64,000 nt of DNA, taken from the NCBI GenBank assembly GCA_026984935.1, contig JALSRD010000100.1, forward strand, positions 1-64,000, in the 5' to 3' direction. The notes beneath the pieces were generated by a model. The model had not been told where the DNA came from and did no database searches. It saw nothing but the letters and a program-made list of their open reading frames with translations. Positions 51,764 through 60,837 of the stretch are shown piece after piece; the first letter of the stretch is position 1, and the number at the start of each line of letters is the position of its first letter. Position numbers and translations under genes: made by a program. Source of the stretch: Desulfobacterales bacterium. Its GTDB lineage: Bacteria > Desulfobacterota > Desulfobacteria > Desulfobacterales > JALSRD01.

Positions 51764-52926
51764 GACTGGATCTCCACCTTGACGCCGTCCGCCAGTTTGG
51801 GCGGCGGGCTGATGACAAAGCGGTCGCCCTTTGCCAGGCCCGAAATGACCTCTACGACATCTCCCATAACCCTGCCGGTGCGGATGAGGCGGAAATGGGC
51901 GATCTGTCCCTTGTCAACCCGGTAGAATCCGGTTAGCTGGCCGTGGCGCACCACAGCGCTTGCCGGTAGGGTCAGCAGGCCGCTTTCCCCCACCGGGATG
52001 TCCACGCGGGCAAACATGCCGGACTTGAAGGCACCGTTTTCCGGCAGCGCCACTTTGACAAAGAAGGTGCGCGTTGCCGGATCGGCGGTGGGGGAGATCG
52101 TTTTAACGGTGCCGGTCAAGGTGCGCCTGTGCATGGCGGGAATATGAACGGTCAGTTCCTGTTGGGGGCGGACCCGCTGGAGATAGATTTCCGGCAGGAT
52201 CAGCTTGACTTCAAAGGCGCCTTTTTTCTCCAGGCGCAGGAAGGGCGTGCCCGGGGCGGCCAGGTCTCCGGGCTCGACCATCTTGGCCGTGATGACGGCA
52301 TCGTAGGGGGCGCGTACCACGGCATCGCGGAACCGCACCCGCGCCACCGCCAGTTCCGCCTGCGCCTGGTGGATGCGCGAACTCGCGGCCTGGACCATGG
52401 CGGCGGTGCGCTTTAGCGAAGATACGGCCTCCCGGTAGCGGGCCTCTACTTCGTCGAATTCCTGTTTGCTGGCCGAATCTTCATCCAGCAGTTGGCGGTA
52501 GCGCCGGTAGGTGGTGTGGGCCAGTTTTTCGGCGCTGCGGGCCGTTTCACGGGCGGAAACGGCTGCCTGCATGGCCTGGCGGGCCTCCTGCAGGGCCGCC
52601 CGGGCCTGGCGCAGGCGGGCCTTGACCCGCCGGTCGTCGATGGTCACCAGGATTTTGCCCGTGGCAACGGAATCGCCGACGTGGACATTGACGGCGGTCA
52701 CCGTTCCCATCAGCTTGCTGGAAATTGTGCTGGCCGTTGCCGCCGTTACGCTGCCCACGGCCGTGTAGACAAAAGGATGACCGGCGACCTGCGCCAATCC
52801 CACGGCAGCCTTGACCGCCGTCTTGGCGTTTGCGGTCTGTGTTCCCGGTTCGATGGTTTCGCCGCAGGCGGACACCATGAGGGCCAAAAGGAGACAGAAG
52901 GTAAAAGCGGACCATTTCGAGTGCAT
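51760..52926 (-). CDS. Efflux RND transporter periplasmic adaptor subunit (MFP)
   Basis: Lipoprotein-like N-terminus (LMVSACGE), [36 protein letters not shown]. Confidence 0.92.
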   Translation of the reverse strand: MHSKWSAFTFCLLLALMVSACGETIEPGTQTANAKTAVKAAVGLAQVAGHPFVYTAVGSVTAATASTISSKLMGTVTAVNVHVGDSVATGKILVTIDDRRVKARLRQARAALQEARQAMQAAVSARETARSAEKLAHTTYRRYRQLLDEDSASKQEFDEVEARYREAVSSLKRTAAMVQAASSRIHQAQAELAVARVRFRDAVVRAPYDAVITAKMVEPGDLAAPGTPFLRLEKKGAFEVKLILPEIYLQRVRPQQELTVHIPAMHRRTLTGTVKTISPTADPATRTFFVKVALPENGAFKSGMFARVDIPVGESGLLTLPASAVVRHGQLTGFYRVDKGQIAHFRLIRTGRVMGDVVEVISGLAKGDRFVISPPPKLADGVKVEIQS

Positions 52927-53024
52927 ACAAAGACTCCATCAAATCGCCACAACGGGCATTGCAGTTTTGCGCCTGCCGGGCCGCAAATGCGTACAGGCGT
53001 TCGGCGGCCGCAGCAGTTCAACAG

Positions 53025-54419
53025 TCAGTCTTGCTGTTTGGTCACCTGGCCGGGTGCTTTGTAGTTTTCATCGATGGTGCCCGCCGCCAATGCCAGCCGG
53101 GCGGAAGAAACCCGGTAGTCGTGTAGCCTGCGGAACAAGTCGCTGCGGGCTTTTTGCAGCGCGACTTCGGCGTCGAGCAGGGCAACGATGGTCACCAGCC
53201 CGTGGCGGTAGCGGTTGCGTACGATGCGCAGCGTTTCCTCGGCCTGGCCGACGGCCGTGCGCGCCACCGAAATAGCCTGCCAGGCGCTGTGGACCTGCAG
53301 AAAGGCCTGGCGGGTCTGTACCCGTACGGCCAGCTCCATCTGGCGGATACGCGCGCGTGCAGCCCGTTCCAGGTCCCGGGCCTCCCGCACCCTGGCCGAG
53401 ATGCGGTTGCCCGAGTACAGGTTCAGGTTCATCATGGCGCCGACGGTGTAATTGTCGGCACTGTCGCTGAACTTTTCGGTGTTGATTTCGTAGTTGCCGA
53501 TGAGATTGAAAGACGGCAGATGGGCGGCACGCGCCTTTTTGACGGCTTCGCGCGCGATAAGCTCCTGGTTGTGCAGCAGTCTGAGGTCCGGCCGACGGGC
53601 CAGCGCCTGCGCGGTCCAGTGGGCCTGGCTGGCATGTGGCGCCGACACGCTGTCCAGTACGGAAACCGGCAGGAAGTGTTCATCTTCCTCGCTGCCCATC
53701 ACGGCGCTCAACGCAGCCCGGGCAACCGCCACGTTGCTTTCCGCCTGCAGGCGCTGCTGCTCCAGGCTGGCGATGCGCACCTGGGCCCGCAACAGGTCGC
53801 TTTTCACGAAAAAGCCGGTCTGGTAGCGGCTTTGCACCATTTTCAGGTTGGCGCGGGCGCTTTTCAGGCTCTCTTGCACCACGCGCAGGTCTTTCTGGGC
53901 CAGCAGGAGGTTCAGGTAGTTTGTGGTGGCCTCGGCGATGATTTCCTGCCGCGTGCGCTGCAGCTGCAGGGCGGCCGCGTCCCGGCCCAGTTTGGCCTGT
54001 TTGTGGCCGTACCAGGTCCGGCCGCTGTCGTACAGCGGCCAGACCAGCGAAAAACGGCTGTTGAAATTGTCGACGGCGTCCGGACTGTTGAGTCGCTGAA
54101 CATCGAAATCTTCCTGGGTAAAGACGCCCTGGTTCAACAGGGTCCCGAAAGCCAGCGTGGGGTTGTTCGTATGGTTGAAGCGTTCATCGAAGGCCACCTG
54201 CGGCAGAAAGCCGGAGCGGGCCTGGGTGACGCGCTCCCCCGACGCATCCAGCTGGGATTGCGCCGCCATGATCCTGGGGTTGTGCTTCAGGGCGGCCTGG
54301 ATCGCATCGTCCATGGTCAGCATGTGCTGCGCCGGCCGAAATTGGGCTGTCACATGTGTGCCGGTCAGCATCAGCATCAATACGACGCCTGACAGCACCG
54401 TGGCGGCAGATGATTTCAT
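53025..54419 (-). CDS. TolC family outer membrane efflux protein
   Basis: LTMDDAIQAALKHNPRIMAAQSQLDASGERVTQARSGFLPQV, duplicated OEP architecture. Confidence 0.92.
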   Translation of the reverse strand: MKSSAATVLSGVVLMLMLTGTHVTAQFRPAQHMLTMDDAIQAALKHNPRIMAAQSQLDASGERVTQARSGFLPQVAFDERFNHTNNPTLAFGTLLNQGVFTQEDFDVQRLNSPDAVDNFNSRFSLVWPLYDSGRTWYGHKQAKLGRDAAALQLQRTRQEIIAEATTNYLNLLLAQKDLRVVQESLKSARANLKMVQSRYQTGFFVKSDLLRAQVRIASLEQQRLQAESNVAVARAALSAVMGSEEDEHFLPVSVLDSVSAPHASQAHWTAQALARRPDLRLLHNQELIAREAVKKARAAHLPSFNLIGNYEINTEKFSDSADNYTVGAMMNLNLYSGNRISARVREARDLERAARARIRQMELAVRVQTRQAFLQVHSAWQAISVARTAVGQAEETLRIVRNRYRHGLVTIVALLDAEVALQKARSDLFRRLHDYRVSSARLALAAGTIDENYKAPGQVTKQQD

Positions 54420-54728
54420 AGGAGGTCCTCCATGAAAGAAACATGAACCCGCGGGCCGCAGCGGCGGACCGCGGTTTGCTGCTGCAGACTATAAGTGGCC
54501 TTCGGGTCACTGTCAACGGGTAATCTTTTACAGCTGTTTCGGCGGGTTGCATGAGCGGCGGGCCACGGCCCCGCGGGAGATTGGAAAATTTCCGGGATCG
54601 ACCGGCTTGCACTGGTGGCGCAGGATTCTTATAGTACGACCAGTCGCTCGCAGCGCCGCAGGTGCAACATGGCGGCGGCGCAAACCATGAACACCCGCGC
54701 GTGACGGGTATTTCGAAGGAAGCTGAAA

Positions 54729-55526
54729 ATGCAATGGACCGCCGAAGCTGAATCCGCCATCCGCAAGGTGCCCTTCTTCGTGCGCAAGAAAGTCAGGACG
54801 CGCGTGGAGCGCGAAGCCCGGGAGGCGGGCAAGACCCAGGTCTCGCTGGCCGAGGTCAAGCGCACCCAGACACGCTATCTGACCGGCATGCACCGGGATG
54901 TTCAGGGCTACCGTATTGAAATGTGTTTTGGCCCCAGCGGCTGCCCCAACCGGGCGGTGGCCGGCGATGACCTCCATGCCCGGCTGGAAAAGCTGCTGGA
55001 AAGCGAGGACCTGCTGAAGTTTCTGAAAGCGCGCGTCGATGGCCGTCTGAAATTTCACCACGAATTCAGGATTTCACTGGCGGATTGCCCCAATGCGTGT
55101 TCCCAGCCCCAGATCCGGGATGTGGGAATTATCGGGGCGGCCGTGCCGGCGATTTCCGATGCAGACTGCAGCCTGTGTGCCGCCTGTGTGGAAACCTGCC
55201 GCGAAAATGCCCTGTCGCTGGGAACCCAGGGTCCGCCGGTGCTGGATGGCGCCAGGTGCGTTGCCTGCGGCCAGTGCGTGGCGGCTTGTCCCACCGGCAC
55301 CATAGAAACCGGACGCAAAGGGTACCGGGTACAGCTGGGCGGCAAGCTGGGCAGGCATCCCCGATTGGCGCGGGAGCTGCCCGGCATATACGATCCGCAG
55401 CAGGTGCTGACCATTGTGCGTGACTGCCTCAACCTCTACAAGGCCCGCAGTCGGCATGGCGAACGCTTTGCAGAGCTGTTCGGGGCGGATGATTTTGACG
55501 CCTTCTGCCGACGCTACGGGGGATAA
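54729..55526 (+). CDS. PCP_red-like domain + siroheme/[4Fe-4S] sulfite reductase-like domain + 2[4Fe-4S] ferredoxin
   Basis: WTAEAESAIRKVPFFVRKKVRTRVEREA; CFGPSGC (C-X5-C) and CPNAC (C-X3-C); CSLCAACVETC and CVACGQCVAACP. Confidence 0.85.
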   Translation: MQWTAEAESAIRKVPFFVRKKVRTRVEREAREAGKTQVSLAEVKRTQTRYLTGMHRDVQGYRIEMCFGPSGCPNRAVAGDDLHARLEKLLESEDLLKFLKARVDGRLKFHHEFRISLADCPNACSQPQIRDVGIIGAAVPAISDADCSLCAACVETCRENALSLGTQGPPVLDGARCVACGQCVAACPTGTIETGRKGYRVQLGGKLGRHPRLARELPGIYDPQQVLTIVRDCLNLYKARSRHGERFAELFGADDFDAFCRRYGG

Positions 55527-55547
55527 GGGGCTTTGTAGGCTGACGCC

Positions 55548-56276
55548 CTAGTGCTCGGAAAGCACCTTGCCGCGTGTGCTGATGACGATTTCGGTCATGG
55601 GGATCGCCTGGCCGGATGCGGCCAGCGCTTTTTTGATCATCATCGGCAGACCCGAACAGCAGGGGACTTCCATGATGACGTTGGTGATGCGCCGGATACC
55701 GGCGTGCTTGAACATGGCCGTGAAGCGCTGGACGTATTCTTCGGCGTCGTCGAATTTGGGGCAGCCCATCACCACCACGCGATCCTTCAGCAGTTCCGGG
55801 TGCAGTGCCGGATAGGCCACGGCAGCGCAGTCTGCCAGCACCAGCAGGTCGGCGCCCTTAAGAAAAGGCGCATTGGGCGGAACCAGGCGGATCTGCACCG
55901 GCCAGTGGGAAAGCGCCGAATCCGTGTCGCTATCGGGTGGCGCCATGCGATTTTCCGGTGCTCCCGGAGCGAAGATCTGGATACCGGCGGAAGGGCAGCC
56001 GGCAGCCGGCGCCGCCGCAGATTCCTTTTCCCTTTCATCCAGGTAGGCTTCAACAGCCTGCTCATCGAACTCGTCGGCTTCGCGCTCGATGATTTTCAGC
56101 GCGCCGGTGGGACACTCGCCCAGGCAGGCGCCCAGTCCGTCGCAGTATTTTTCGGCTACCATGCGCGCCTTGCCGTCGACGATCTGCAGTGCCCCTTCGG
56201 CACAGGAGGGTACGCACTGCCCGCAGCCGTCGCACAGCTCTTCATCGATTTCAATAATTTTGCGTGTAATTTTCAT
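55548..56276 (-). CDS. 4Fe-4S ferredoxin-type iron-sulfur protein
   Basis: CDGCGQCVPSCAEGALQI, CDGLGACLGECPTGALKI, GCPKFDDAEEY, MEVPCCSGLP. Confidence 0.9.
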   Translation of the reverse strand: MKITRKIIEIDEELCDGCGQCVPSCAEGALQIVDGKARMVAEKYCDGLGACLGECPTGALKIIEREADEFDEQAVEAYLDEREKESAAAPAAGCPSAGIQIFAPGAPENRMAPPDSDTDSALSHWPVQIRLVPPNAPFLKGADLLVLADCAAVAYPALHPELLKDRVVVMGCPKFDDAEEYVQRFTAMFKHAGIRRITNVIMEVPCCSGLPMMIKKALAASGQAIPMTEIVISTRGKVLSEH

Positions 56277-56301
56277 GGCTTCTCCGTATGTTTAGCGGGT
56301 G

Positions 56302-56994
56302 TCAGGAGGTTTGCAGCAGGGTTTCGGCTTCCTTGCGCCCCGCGGATGTGCGAAGGTGCGTTCCGATCTTTTCCGCCAGTAAATCCCTGTCAGCGCCGCC
56401 TGTCTTTACGGCCTCTTCCAGCTGTGCCAGCATCTCGGCGTCGGCAACGACGGCGGCTTCCGGCGATATCTGATCTCCGGCGGCGTGGATCTGCTTCAGC
56501 GTTTCGAGCACGGCTTCGATCAGTTTGTCACGGGCGCGCAGCCGCTGCAGCACTTCCGCGGCCACGGGAAGAGCGCCGTCAGACGACGGTTCATCCGCAC
56601 CCTTGAGGTAAGCCGCCGACAGTGCCACCGCCATGTTGGCCTGTTCGAGCTTGCCGATCTTGTCGGCATAACGGGCCACCCGCGTGACGTGCGCGATGCG
56701 CTTGAAATCCCGACCGTAGTGCCGCTTCATTTCGACGGCCACGCGGTCTTTGAGCAGGTTCTCCTGCTGCGCCACCAGTTCGGGCGGCAGATTGCCCAGG
56801 CACTGTTCGGCATACTGGCAGTAGGCCGCACAGCCGAAATCCATCTTGGGGTTGACGAAACGGTGGCCGCACTTGCCGCACTTGCGGGAAGTATCGTCCT
56901 TGAAAAATTCGACCATGGCACCGCATTGCGGGCACTTGGCTTCAAAAATCGAGCCTGCGGTCCAGTACTGGGTATCCTGTCCGGGGCATTTCAT
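56302..56994 (-). CDS. Zn-ribbon protein with HD-like helical region (hcp-associated)
   Basis: CPQCGAMVEFF...CGKCGHRF two-CXXC ribbon; HVTRVARYADKIGKLEQANMAVALSAAYLKGAD. Confidence 0.7.
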   Translation of the reverse strand: MKCPGQDTQYWTAGSIFEAKCPQCGAMVEFFKDDTSRKCGKCGHRFVNPKMDFGCAAYCQYAEQCLGNLPPELVAQQENLLKDRVAVEMKRHYGRDFKRIAHVTRVARYADKIGKLEQANMAVALSAAYLKGADEPSSDGALPVAAEVLQRLRARDKLIEAVLETLKQIHAAGDQISPEAAVVADAEMLAQLEEAVKTGGADRDLLAEKIGTHLRTSAGRKEAETLLQTS

Positions 56995-57093
56995 GGCGGT
57001 ATCTCCTTCTGCCGCCGTCTGCCGCAACCGGAATCTGCCGGGTTCCGCCTGCGGACTGACTATTCGTTGGCGACCGTAACTGAAAGTCCGTTG

Positions 57094-57125
57094 GCGGCGC
57101 TTTCCCCGGATGGGGGAAGCGCCGC
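57094..57125 (-). terminator. Long hairpin downstream of hcp
   Basis: GCGGCGCTTCCCCC-ATCC-GGGGAAAGCGCCGC on the minus strand (about 14 bp stem, one G:T); no strong T-tract. Confidence 0.45.
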
Positions 57126-57138
57126 GGTTAAAGCCCGC

Positions 57139-58767
57139 TTATCCCAAGATGGCTTTCAGATCCTCTTCGGGCGTGCTGATGGGCATGATGTTGAAGTTTT
57201 TCACAAGTACATCCAGCACGTTGGGTGTTATAAACGCCGGCAGACTGGGCCCCAGGCGCATGTCCTTGATGCCCAGGTGCAGCAGTGTCAGCAGGATGGC
57301 GACCGCTTTCTGTTCATACCAGGACAGAATAAAGGAAAGCGGCAGGTCATTGACGCTGCAGTCGAAGGCGCCGGCCAGGGCGGTGGCGATCTTAACCGCT
57401 GAGTAGGCATCGTTGCACTGGCCCACATCCAGCAGCCGCGGGATGCCGCCGATGTCGCCCAGATCCTTGTCGAAAAAGCGGAATTTGCCGCAGGCCAGGG
57501 TCAGCACCACGCAGTCGTCGGGAACCTGCTCGACAAAACGGGTATAGTAATCGCGGCCCAGTTTGGCGCCGTCGCAGCCGCCCACCAGGAAGAAGTGGCG
57601 GATGGCCTTGCTCTTCACGGCATCGATGACTTTGTCGGCCACGCCCAGCACGGCGTTGCGGCCGAAGCCCACCATGACCGTCTTGCCTTCGGTATCTTCG
57701 GCAAAACCCGGCAGCTCCAGGGCGCGGTTGATCACGGGCGTGAAATCGTCGTTGGACACATGCGTGACCCCCGGCCAACCGACCAGGCCGGTGGTAAAGA
57801 TATTTTCCTTGTACGATTCACGCGGTTTCTGGATGCAGTTCGTGGTCATCAGGATGGCGCCGGGGAAGGCGTCGAATTCCTTGGCCTGGTTCTGCCAGGC
57901 GGTACCGTAATGACCATGGAAGTGGGGATATTTTTTCAGTTCCGGATAACCGTGGCACGGCAGCATTTCGCCGTGGGTGTAAACATTGATCCCTTTGCCT
58001 TCGGTCTGCCTGAGCAGCGTGTCCAGGTCCTTGAGGTCGTGGCCGGATACCAGGATGGCCTTGCCCTTCTTGGCGCCCAGGGGGACCTGCGTCGGAACCG
58101 GATGGCCGAAGGTGCCGGTGTTGCCCGCATCCAGCAGCTCCATGGCGCGCAGGTTGACTTCGCCGCATTTCAGAGCCAGACCGACATAATCGTTCACTCC
58201 CAGGCTCTTGTCCAGTGTGGCGGCCAGGGCTTCGTGGATAAAGGCGTACACGCTGTCGTCTTCCTGCCCCAGAATGCGGGCATGGTCGGCATAGGCGGAT
58301 ACGCCTTTCAGACCGTATATCAGAAGTTCGCGCAGTCCGAGCACATCGGGGTCGATGTCGGGGTCGGACTTGATTCCCACCTGCCGGGCCTGGTCGGTCA
58401 GCGCTTCTCTGCCGTCGGCCGGCTTGAATGCCGCCGCGTCGTCGGCAAAGTCGGTGCGGCCGCCGGCAGCAGCGACGCGTGCTTTCAATTTATCGCGCTG
58501 ACCGATGACTTCCTGGATCATGGAGACGAACCGATCAGGATCGAAATCCACGTTGGTCAGTGTCGAAAAGACGGCTTCACAGGTGAGCTTGTTGATTGCG
58601 GGGTCGCTGATGCCCACTTTACGGGCTTCGACGGCCACCTGGGATAGGCCTTTCATGGCGTAAATCAGAAGGTCCTGCAGCTCGGCGACTTCGGGCTGTT
58701 TGCCGCATACGCCGAGCTTGGTGCAGCCTTCGCCTTTGGCGGTTTGTTCGCATTGGAAACAAAACAT
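57139..58767 (-). CDS. hcp: Hydroxylamine reductase / hybrid cluster protein
   Basis: MFCFQCEQTAKGEGCTKLGVCGK; GGCDGAKLGRDYYTRF; DVGQCNDAYSAVKIA. Confidence 0.97.
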   Translation of the reverse strand: MFCFQCEQTAKGEGCTKLGVCGKQPEVAELQDLLIYAMKGLSQVAVEARKVGISDPAINKLTCEAVFSTLTNVDFDPDRFVSMIQEVIGQRDKLKARVAAAGGRTDFADDAAAFKPADGREALTDQARQVGIKSDPDIDPDVLGLRELLIYGLKGVSAYADHARILGQEDDSVYAFIHEALAATLDKSLGVNDYVGLALKCGEVNLRAMELLDAGNTGTFGHPVPTQVPLGAKKGKAILVSGHDLKDLDTLLRQTEGKGINVYTHGEMLPCHGYPELKKYPHFHGHYGTAWQNQAKEFDAFPGAILMTTNCIQKPRESYKENIFTTGLVGWPGVTHVSNDDFTPVINRALELPGFAEDTEGKTVMVGFGRNAVLGVADKVIDAVKSKAIRHFFLVGGCDGAKLGRDYYTRFVEQVPDDCVVLTLACGKFRFFDKDLGDIGGIPRLLDVGQCNDAYSAVKIATALAGAFDCSVNDLPLSFILSWYEQKAVAILLTLLHLGIKDMRLGPSLPAFITPNVLDVLVKNFNIMPISTPEEDLKAILG

Positions 58768-58898
58768 GGTAAACCTCCTACTCTGTGTCTGGTGCCGGCC
58801 TGCCATCCAGGCGGGGCCGGACGGCGGAGCGACGTTTTTTAAAAGAAGTACATCAATTGATCGACTGTGTAACTCTACGCCTACAGCTGCGGGTTTGC

Positions 58899-58914
58899 CT
58901 TGACTTAAGTCAAG
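58899..58914. promoter_or_regulatory. Perfect 16-nt palindrome, candidate Crp/Fnr (HcpR-like) operator
   Basis: CTTGACTTAAGTCAAG between divergent hcp and Crp/Fnr genes. Confidence 0.75.
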
Positions 58915-58938
58915 AAGGGCTGATAGTTTTAAAAAAGC

Positions 58939-59628
58939 ATGAATGAAATCCGCAAAGTGCTTTCGGGCATTGCCCTGTTCAGCGGTCTGGCGCCGGACGA
59001 GCTCGATCAGGTGCTGCAGATCACGCTGCAAAAAAAATTTGCCCGGGGAGAGACGGTTTTTGTCGAAGGCGACCGGGCCGTCGGATTTTACGTGGTGCGC
59101 AAAGGCAGGATCAAGATCTACAAAGTCTCATCCGAGGGCAAGGAACACATTCTGCATATTTTCGGCGGCGGCCATCCTTTCGGGGAAGTGCCGGTCTTTA
59201 CCGGCCGGCGGTTTCCGGCCAGTGCCCAGGCCATCGCTTCCAGCGAACTGCTCTTTTTGCCGCGCCGGGCCTTTGTCGACCTGATTGCCGCGCAGCCGTC
59301 GCTGGCGCTGAACATGCTGGCGGTGCTGTCCATGCGGCTGCATGAATTCACACTGCAGATCGAAAACCTGTCGCTCAAGGAAGTGCCCGGCCGGCTGGCT
59401 TCCTACCTCATGTACCTGGCCAGTGAACAGGACAATCCGCGGCACGTGGAACTAAAGATTTCCAAGGGCCAGCTGGCCAGTGTGCTGGGGACCGTCCCCG
59501 AGACGCTGTCGCGGATTTTTGCGCGCCTTTCCGACAGCGGTCTGATTTCCGTCCGGGGACGTGCCATCGAACTCATCGACGCCGACAGCCTGCGCCGCAT
59601 CGCCGCCAGCGGCCGGGCGGACGGTTGA
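58939..59628 (+). CDS. Crp/Fnr family transcriptional regulator (HcpR-like)
   Basis: cNMP-binding fold FVEGDRAVGFYVVRKGRIKIYKVSSEGKEHILHIFGGGHPFGE; C-terminal HTH LASVLGTVPETLSRIFARLSDSGLI. Confidence 0.93.
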   Translation: MNEIRKVLSGIALFSGLAPDELDQVLQITLQKKFARGETVFVEGDRAVGFYVVRKGRIKIYKVSSEGKEHILHIFGGGHPFGEVPVFTGRRFPASAQAIASSELLFLPRRAFVDLIAAQPSLALNMLAVLSMRLHEFTLQIENLSLKEVPGRLASYLMYLASEQDNPRHVELKISKGQLASVLGTVPETLSRIFARLSDSGLISVRGRAIELIDADSLRRIAASGRADG

Positions 59629-59682
59629 CAGCGCGCCGCCCCATGCAGCACGGAACTGTTTGCCGCAGGGTACACGCAGCGC

Positions 59683-60249
59683 TTAAGGATGCTGACGCTT
59701 CAGCTCCAGCTGTGAGATGATATACTCACACAGCCGCCCGGCTTCGGCCGGCAAAAAGCGCGGCGCCCGGCAGTCCAGTTGTTCATCGCTGACCACTGCC
59801 AGCAGGCGCCGGTCTTCGAGGCACAGCGGCTGCTCCCCCACCTGGCTGCGGAACACCTCCACCTTGGGGAAGTCCGCCTGCTTGTATCCTTCACACAGCA
59901 CAATGTCCGTATGATCCAGCAGTCGCAGCAATCGCTGCGGTCCGGGATCATGATCCATGTCCCGCACCATGCCGATACGCCTCGGGGAGCACACGATCGA
60001 AGTCGATGCGCCCGCGGCCTTGTGCCGCCAGCTGTCTTTGCCGGGTTTGTCCAGTTCCAGCCGGTTGCCGTGGTGATGCTTGATGGTGCCCACCCGCCAT
60101 CCTCTGCGGGTAAATTCCGGGATGAGCCGCTCTAAAAGGGTGGTTTTACCCGATTGCGAGCAGCCCACGATCAGGACCAGCGGCGGTACGGAGGTTTTAG
60201 GGACTGCCTTGGATGGACTGTGCATGTCGCGGGTGCGGTGGTTCTGCAA
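59683..60249 (-). CDS. mobB: Molybdopterin-guanine dinucleotide biosynthesis protein MobB
   Basis: VGCSQSGKTTLLERLIPEFTRRGWRVGTIKHHHG, DIVLCEGYKQADFPKVEVFR. Confidence 0.93.
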   Translation of the reverse strand: MQNHRTRDMHSPSKAVPKTSVPPLVLIVGCSQSGKTTLLERLIPEFTRRGWRVGTIKHHHGNRLELDKPGKDSWRHKAAGASTSIVCSPRRIGMVRDMDHDPGPQRLLRLLDHTDIVLCEGYKQADFPKVEVFRSQVGEQPLCLEDRRLLAVVSDEQLDCRAPRFLPAEAGRLCEYIISQLELKRQHP

Positions 60250-60251
60250 GG

Positions 60252-60725
60252 CTATTTGTGCCTGACCAGTTCACGGCTCAGCAGACGCACATGAGCCATT
60301 TCTTCCTTGATGATGGCGTCTAACTTGTGCTTGCCCAGGTCCTGGGGAACAGTGTCTTTCATCCCCAGGTAAAATACGATGGAGTCTTTTTCGGCTTCGA
60401 TGGCCGCCTTGAGAACTTCGCGCAGCGAACCGAGGTCGATGGCTTTTTCGAAAAACACCCGTGTATCCACCAGCGCCCGCAGGTACATGGCGGACTCTCC
60501 CTCAGGATCGAAAACCGTGGGTGCTTTTTCGGCAGCGGTCAGATCCCGGCGCATGGCGGCGAAGGTTTTCTCGTGTTCGACTTCCATGTCGGCCAGCTCC
60601 AGCAGAAATTTGCGCGTTTCTTCGTTTTCAGCCGATGCAGCTGCCTTGCGGTAGAATTCGGCGCCGTTGCGCTCCATCTGCTGCGCCATCTCGAAAACTT
60701 CATCCGCACTGAAATCGTAGCTCAT
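60252..60725 (-). CDS. Ferritin-like/rubrerythrin-type diiron protein
   Basis: EMAQQMERNGAEFYRKAAASA, LADMEVEHEKTFA, IEAEKDSIVFYLGM, IIKEEMAHVRLL. Confidence 0.88.
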   Translation of the reverse strand: MSYDFSADEVFEMAQQMERNGAEFYRKAAASAENEETRKFLLELADMEVEHEKTFAAMRRDLTAAEKAPTVFDPEGESAMYLRALVDTRVFFEKAIDLGSLREVLKAAIEAEKDSIVFYLGMKDTVPQDLGKHKLDAIIKEEMAHVRLLSRELVRHK

Positions 60726-60837
60726 GCTGCCTCCATTTGGGGTTGACGGTTTCCCGGGTTGCGGAAACACCCGTAAATTACGAACGTATCCTATGATAAG
60801 AACGGATGGGCTGTTTGTAAAGCCGTCAGCGAAGCCG

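Noticed and set aside
48503-54419. RND-adaptor-TolC operon as a novel system
   Set aside because: Ordinary tripartite efflux arrangement with conserved motifs; nothing anomalous seen.
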